DNA of 64,000 bases from HLUCCA09 sp039822045 (GTDB lineage: Bacteria; Pseudomonadota; Alphaproteobacteria; Rhodobacterales; Rhodobacteraceae). The number at the start of each line of letters is the position of its first letter. Positions within the stretch are counted from its first letter, which is position 1. The stretch is taken from positions 1-64,000 of the forward strand of contig JBCBMY010000001.1 in the NCBI GenBank assembly GCA_039822045.1, in the 5' to 3' direction. Below are positions 60,358 to 64,000 of this stretch, in pieces. The translations under genes and the position numbers were made by a program. The notes under the pieces were generated by a model, which had not been told where the DNA came from, did no database searches, and saw nothing but the letters and a program-made list of their open reading frames with translations.

Positions 60358-61347
60358 CTACCCTTGAGCGAGAAGCGTATGAAGGTGCATGGCCGAGCCC
60401 ATCAGGGCTGCGTCGTCGTCAGAGACGAGCGTGACGGTGAAGCGCTCCATGAACGGGCCAAAGCGGCCCTTGTCGCGAAAAGCCTCAGTAAAGCCCATGG
60501 CCCCGGTATGGGGAGCAACGGCGCGCGCCATCCCTCCGATGAGGAACACGCCGCCAAACGGAAGCAATGTCAGCGCGAGATCTCCGCAAACCTCGCCCGC
60601 CAGCCGAACGAACATGCGCAGGGCCTCGCGTGCGCGATCTGCTTCTGGGCCCGCGTCGTCGGCGTTGCACAGCGCCATGATGCGGCCGGAGTCGAGGCCA
60701 CCGGCCACGCCATCACGGTCGGCCAGATATGCATAGATCGAGGCAAGGCCGCGGCCGGAGAGCGCGTCCTCCACCGAGCAAAACCCGTGCCGGGCCGTGA
60801 TGAAGCGCGACAGGGCTAAGGCGTCTTCTGTCCGGGCCGGCAGGCTTGCATGACCCGCCTCGGACGGCGGCACCAGGCGGCCTGCGGCGGTGTTGAAGAC
60901 AGGGGCCGCGTTGAACCCGGTGCCGAGACCCACGACGAGTTGCGCGGCGCGCAGGTTGGGCGGAGGCCCCGGAATGATGGCCTGGAGCGCCTTCGCCGGA
61001 AGATGGCCAAGCGCATAGCCCTGCGCCTGCAGGTCGTTCAGGAGCGCCACGGTCCCCGCGCCGGTGGCGTCCGCAAGCACATGGGTGTCGAGCGTCCAAT
61101 CGAGATTGGTCAGGCTGCCCTTGCCGTCATGCACCGGGCCCGCCATGGCCAGGCATGCCGCTTCGGCCCGCGCCGTGCCGCTCTCCTCCATGAAGCGGCG
61201 CAGCACCGGCTCCAGGGCATCGAACTCGGCATTGCGGTAGCGCCGCGCGCTGCCGGGAAGCAACTGTCCGCCGGCTGCGAGCGCCACGCGGGTGTTGGTT
61301 CCGCCGATATCGGCGACGATGGAACGGGCGTTGGCGGGATCGGCCAT
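60358..61347 (-). CDS. glk: Glucokinase
   Basis: The 329-aa enzyme phosphorylates glucose with ATP. It belongs to the glk-type ROK-less glucokinases: phosphate loop VADIGGTNTRVAL (11-23), LTNLDWTLD, LLNDLQAQGYAL, LVVGLGTGFNAAPV and a C-terminal GGVFLIGGMARAV. It lies downstream of the beta-glucosidase gene on the same strand with a 41-nt gap, fitting a role in using the released glucose. Confidence 0.92.
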   Translation of the reverse strand: MADPANARSIVADIGGTNTRVALAAGGQLLPGSARRYRNAEFDALEPVLRRFMEESGTARAEAACLAMAGPVHDGKGSLTNLDWTLDTHVLADATGAGTVALLNDLQAQGYALGHLPAKALQAIIPGPPPNLRAAQLVVGLGTGFNAAPVFNTAAGRLVPPSEAGHASLPARTEDALALSRFITARHGFCSVEDALSGRGLASIYAYLADRDGVAGGLDSGRIMALCNADDAGPEADRAREALRMFVRLAGEVCGDLALTLLPFGGVFLIGGMARAVAPHTGAMGFTEAFRDKGRFGPFMERFTVTLVSDDDAALMGSAMHLHTLLAQG

Positions 61348-61388
61348 GGCAGAGCTCCGGTCGACGGTCGGTCAGGGCAGGGCCGCCC

Positions 61389-62714
61389 TCACGAGGCGAG
61401 GGCAGCGGCCAGCGCGTGGTAGGACGCCTTGGGCGTACGCTTCAAGTCGGCATAGTCGATGTGAACGAGGCCAAACCGCGGGTCATAGCCAAGCGCCCAT
61501 TCGAAATTGTCCATCAAGGACCAGACAAAATAGCCCTTCACGGGCACGCCGTCGGCGGCCGCCCGCCTCACCTGCTCGAGATGCGCGTCGAGATAGGCGA
61601 TCCGCTCCGGGTCATCCACTGCGCCGTCGGCGCCCACCATATCCGCCCGAGCCATGCCGTTCTCCGTAACATAAATCGGCAAACCCCGAGCATAGTCGCG
61701 GTCGATCATGTTGAGGAAGTGATACAGGCCTTCAGGGTAGATCTCCCAGCCAACCTGGGTTTTCGGGAGGGGACCGTCGACCTCTTCGAGCGCGGGCCAG
61801 GCGCCGCTCCCGTGCGCGATGTTCTTGCGGGTGTAGTAGTTCAGGCCGACCCAATCGAGGGGCTGTGCAATCGTGTCGAAGTCGGCCTCCCATCCGCGGG
61901 GCAGGTGGGGGCCAAGTCCCTCGAGCACCGTCTCAGGATAGCTGCGGCGAAACACGCCCGACAGGAAGAACCGGTTGTATATCCCGTCATAGACCGACGC
62001 CGCGCGGGTGGCCTCGGGGCTCTCGTCGGCAGGGTTGGCATACTCGAAATTGAACACGCCCCCGAGGTTCTCCATGCCCAGGGCGCGCATCGCCTGGATC
62101 GACCGGCCATGGGCATAGAGGATGTGATGCATCGCGCGGGCGGTCGCCCGGATGTCGCGCAGGCCGGGGGCATGATCGCCGAGGAAGTGGCTGAGCCATC
62201 CCACACACCAGGGTTCGTTGATTGGGGCCGCCGACCACACCCGGTCGCCGATCCGAGACATGACGGTCGTCGTGAACTCGGCAAACCAGTCTCCGATATC
62301 GCGGTTCCGCCAGCCGCCCAGATCGGCCAACGGGCTTGGCAACTCCCAGTGATAGAGGGTCACGGCCGGCTTCAGTCCGCGGTCCAGAAGCGCATCGACG
62401 AGGCGATCGTAGAAGTCGAGCCCGTCCATATTGGGCATCCCGTGCCCGTCGGGCAGAACCCGCGCCCACGAGGTGGAGAAGCGGTAGACGTCGAGGCCGG
62501 CCCCCTTCACAAGGTCCAGATCCTCGGCATAGCGGGCATAATGACCGCAGGCGCGTTGGCCCGTCGCAGCGCCCATGACGTTGCCCGGCGTCTCGGCAAA
62601 ATCGTCCCAATGGGTGCGTCCGGCGCCGCCGGTCTCATGGTCCTCGATCTGGTAGGCCGAGGTGGCCGTGCCGAATAGGAACCCCTCGGGAAAGTCCGAG
62701 CGTTTGAGTTGCAT
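61389..62714 (-). CDS. GH1 beta-glucosidase
   Basis: The 441-aa glycoside hydrolase family 1 enzyme has the acid/base glutamate E167 in PINEPW and the nucleophile E351 in YVTENG. FLFGTATSAYQIE and a C-terminal YFVWSLMDNFEWALGY are canonical. It has no signal peptide, so it is cytoplasmic. It would cut beta-glucosides taken up by a transporter. ATG 62714 is the start. Confidence 0.95.
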   Translation of the reverse strand: MQLKRSDFPEGFLFGTATSAYQIEDHETGGAGRTHWDDFAETPGNVMGAATGQRACGHYARYAEDLDLVKGAGLDVYRFSTSWARVLPDGHGMPNMDGLDFYDRLVDALLDRGLKPAVTLYHWELPSPLADLGGWRNRDIGDWFAEFTTTVMSRIGDRVWSAAPINEPWCVGWLSHFLGDHAPGLRDIRATARAMHHILYAHGRSIQAMRALGMENLGGVFNFEYANPADESPEATRAASVYDGIYNRFFLSGVFRRSYPETVLEGLGPHLPRGWEADFDTIAQPLDWVGLNYYTRKNIAHGSGAWPALEEVDGPLPKTQVGWEIYPEGLYHFLNMIDRDYARGLPIYVTENGMARADMVGADGAVDDPERIAYLDAHLEQVRRAAADGVPVKGYFVWSLMDNFEWALGYDPRFGLVHIDYADLKRTPKASYHALAAALAS

Positions 62715-62806
62715 GGCCGGCCCCCGGCTTGATTGCGCTAACGGCTGTTCCTCACTCTCCTACAGGCGTGGCCCGGCCACGGCAACAGCCGGTCCATGGT
62801 CCGATC

Positions 62807-63835
62807 CTATGCCGGCGCCGGGCCGCTCGACGGCCCGAGCACGAAATCGGCGGGCATCATCCGGTGTGCGGGCGGCGCGTCGGGCGCGGCGATCCGGGTC
62901 AGCAGCATGGCTGCCGTTGCGCGGCCCATCTCGCGCACGGGCGCGTGCGTCGCGGTGAAGAGCGGGGCGCCCTCGGCCCCGTTTGTGAGGTAGCTCAGTC
63001 CGTCGTCATGGGTCACGACCGACACATCGCGCCCCATGCGTAATCCCTGCTCCTCGACCGCGCGTCGGACGCCCAGCGCGATCAGAAGGGCCGCCGTGAC
63101 GAAGGCTGTCGGCGCCGGGTCCGCCGCCAGCATCTCGCGCGCCGCCGCATAGCCGAAGAACTCGGTCATTTGGTCATGGCGGATGTGCTCCGGCGCGACG
63201 GCAAGGCCGGCCGCCTCCATCGCCTCGTGGAACCCCGCGGCCCGGCGGATGGCAAAGTCCATGTCGGCCGGGCCATTCAGCAGCGCGATGCGCCGATGGC
63301 CAAGATCCGTCAGGTGGCGCGTGGCGCGCGCGAAGGCCCGGCGGTTGTCCATATCGAGCCAGCTATAGTCGGCCTCCGCCTCGGTGGCGCGGCCGTGGAC
63401 GACGAAGGGCAGGTTCAACTCCGTCAGCAGGTCGATCCGCCGGTCCGCCGGGCGCGGAGCCTGGAGGACCAGCCCGTCCACCCGACCCGACCGCGCGAGG
63501 CGACGATAGCCCTCTTCCTCGGTGCCTTCGGGCATAACGCTCAAGAGGATCTCATAGCCCGCCGGGCCATAGGTCTCGCCGGCGCCTGCGACGAAGTCCG
63601 CAAAGATCGGATTGACAATCTCATGGCGTGACGCGCCCGGAATGACATGCCCGATCGCCATCGCGCGGCCCGTCGCGAGCGACAGGGCACGCGTATTGGG
63701 CGCATAGCCCTGCGCCTGGGCTGCGGCGCACACCCGCTCCCGGGTGGCAGCGCTGACATCGGGATAGCCGTTCAGCGCGCGGCTCACCGTGGTCGTGCTC
63801 AACCCGAGGCTCTCAGCCAGCGACTTGAGGTTCAT
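62807..63835 (-). CDS. LacI-family transcriptional regulator
   Basis: The 342-aa regulator has an N-terminal LacI-type helix-turn-helix (MNLKSLAESLGLSTTTVSRA, LNGYPDVSAATRERV) and a periplasmic-binding-like sugar domain. The neighbours glk and beta-glucosidase point to glucoside control; it resembles alpha-/beta-glucoside regulators of Rhodobacterales (AglR-like), but this is inference. It is divergent from whatever lies to the right of the window. Confidence 0.9.
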   Translation of the reverse strand: MNLKSLAESLGLSTTTVSRALNGYPDVSAATRERVCAAAQAQGYAPNTRALSLATGRAMAIGHVIPGASRHEIVNPIFADFVAGAGETYGPAGYEILLSVMPEGTEEEGYRRLARSGRVDGLVLQAPRPADRRIDLLTELNLPFVVHGRATEAEADYSWLDMDNRRAFARATRHLTDLGHRRIALLNGPADMDFAIRRAAGFHEAMEAAGLAVAPEHIRHDQMTEFFGYAAAREMLAADPAPTAFVTAALLIALGVRRAVEEQGLRMGRDVSVVTHDDGLSYLTNGAEGAPLFTATHAPVREMGRATAAMLLTRIAAPDAPPAHRMMPADFVLGPSSGPAPA

Positions 63836-63978
63836 GTCTTCACCGTTAACGCTCCTCCCGAAACGCTTGGCTTAGCAAATCGGCCCCCCCTGGTCAAAGC
63901 CGGCCCGAGTGCGCCTATCTTTCGCCCGTTCCTCCACATTTCTGCGCAATCCAAGGGCGGATTTATGAAGCCATTGGA

Positions 63979-63984
63979 TTGACA
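63979..63984 (+). promoter_or_regulatory. Possible -35 box at right edge
   Basis: A consensus TTGACA lies 21 nt from the window end, pointing right. With normal spacing its -10 box would fall at or beyond the end, so it cannot be confirmed. It may drive a sugar-transport operon divergent from the LacI gene. Confidence 0.3.
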
Positions 63985-64000
63985 GCTTTAAGGACCCGTT

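Noticed and set aside
63841..63880. Two AACGCT occurrences upstream of the LacI gene as an operator
   Set aside because: They are direct, short and not part of a clear palindrome; too weak to call.

Overview
The window looks like chromosomal DNA of a Rhodobacterales (Roseobacter/Paracoccaceae-type) alphaproteobacterium. The DNA is very GC-rich and densely packed, with many ATGA/GTGA stop-start overlaps. Several gene neighbourhoods are typical of this group: yceD-rpmF-plsX-fabH-ihfA-merR with bamE divergent, argS-SPOR-nagZ-scpA-scpB, and xth/erpA/dgt. This assignment rests on gene order and protein character, not on a database search.

Layout. 1-10.4 kb: housekeeping and repair genes (DUF2306 membrane protein, aminotransferase, cysS-cimA-phytoene-synthase-family operon, MFS exporter, an AlkB-like protein divergent from an AlkA-type glycosylase, a carboxylesterase, xth). 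10.6-12.8 kb: a two-gene exported unit (551-aa protein plus a 72-aa cysteine-rich peptide), followed by a striking array of seven heptamers at an exact 11-bp period. 12.8-22.7 kb: erpA, dgt, argS, SPOR protein, nagZ, scpA, scpB, a small basic protein, DUF2157 protein, dcd and tRNA-Pro(GGG). 22.9-36.5 kb: merR, ihfA, fabH, plsX, rpmF, yceD, bamE, msrB, olsB, two ABC-F ATPases, a retropepsin-like protease, marC, yceI, ndk and a TfoX-like protein.

36.6-51.5 kb is an accessory catabolic locus built around a GntR regulator. The leftward arm carries a tautomerase/SnoaL fusion, HyuB, HyuA, a cysteine-less isochorismatase-family protein, an isocitrate-lyase-superfamily lyase, a fumarate-reductase-like flavoprotein and an AbrB-family membrane protein. 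The rightward arm carries gntR, a LeuC/LeuD-like dehydratase pair and a complete TRAP transporter. A coherent reading is uptake of a carboxylate or cyclic-amide compound, ring or amide opening by HyuAB, dehydrogenation by the flavoprotein, hydration by the LeuCD-like pair and C-C cleavage by the lyase. The substrate is unknown.

51.5-60.2 kb: a PhoD-like phosphatase, then a chemotaxis locus in two converging units, cheB-cheD (+) and STAS-cheY-cheA-cheW-cheR-cheY-(139-aa protein) (-). No receptors or flagellar genes are in the window. The 139-aa protein has features of a miniature CheZ phosphatase, and a CtrA-like box lies upstream of each unit. 60.3-64 kb: a sugar locus with glucokinase, GH1 beta-glucosidase and a LacI regulator, with a -35-like TTGACA near the right edge that may drive a transport operon outside the window.

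All functions are inferred by reading translated sequences against family motifs. No searches were run.
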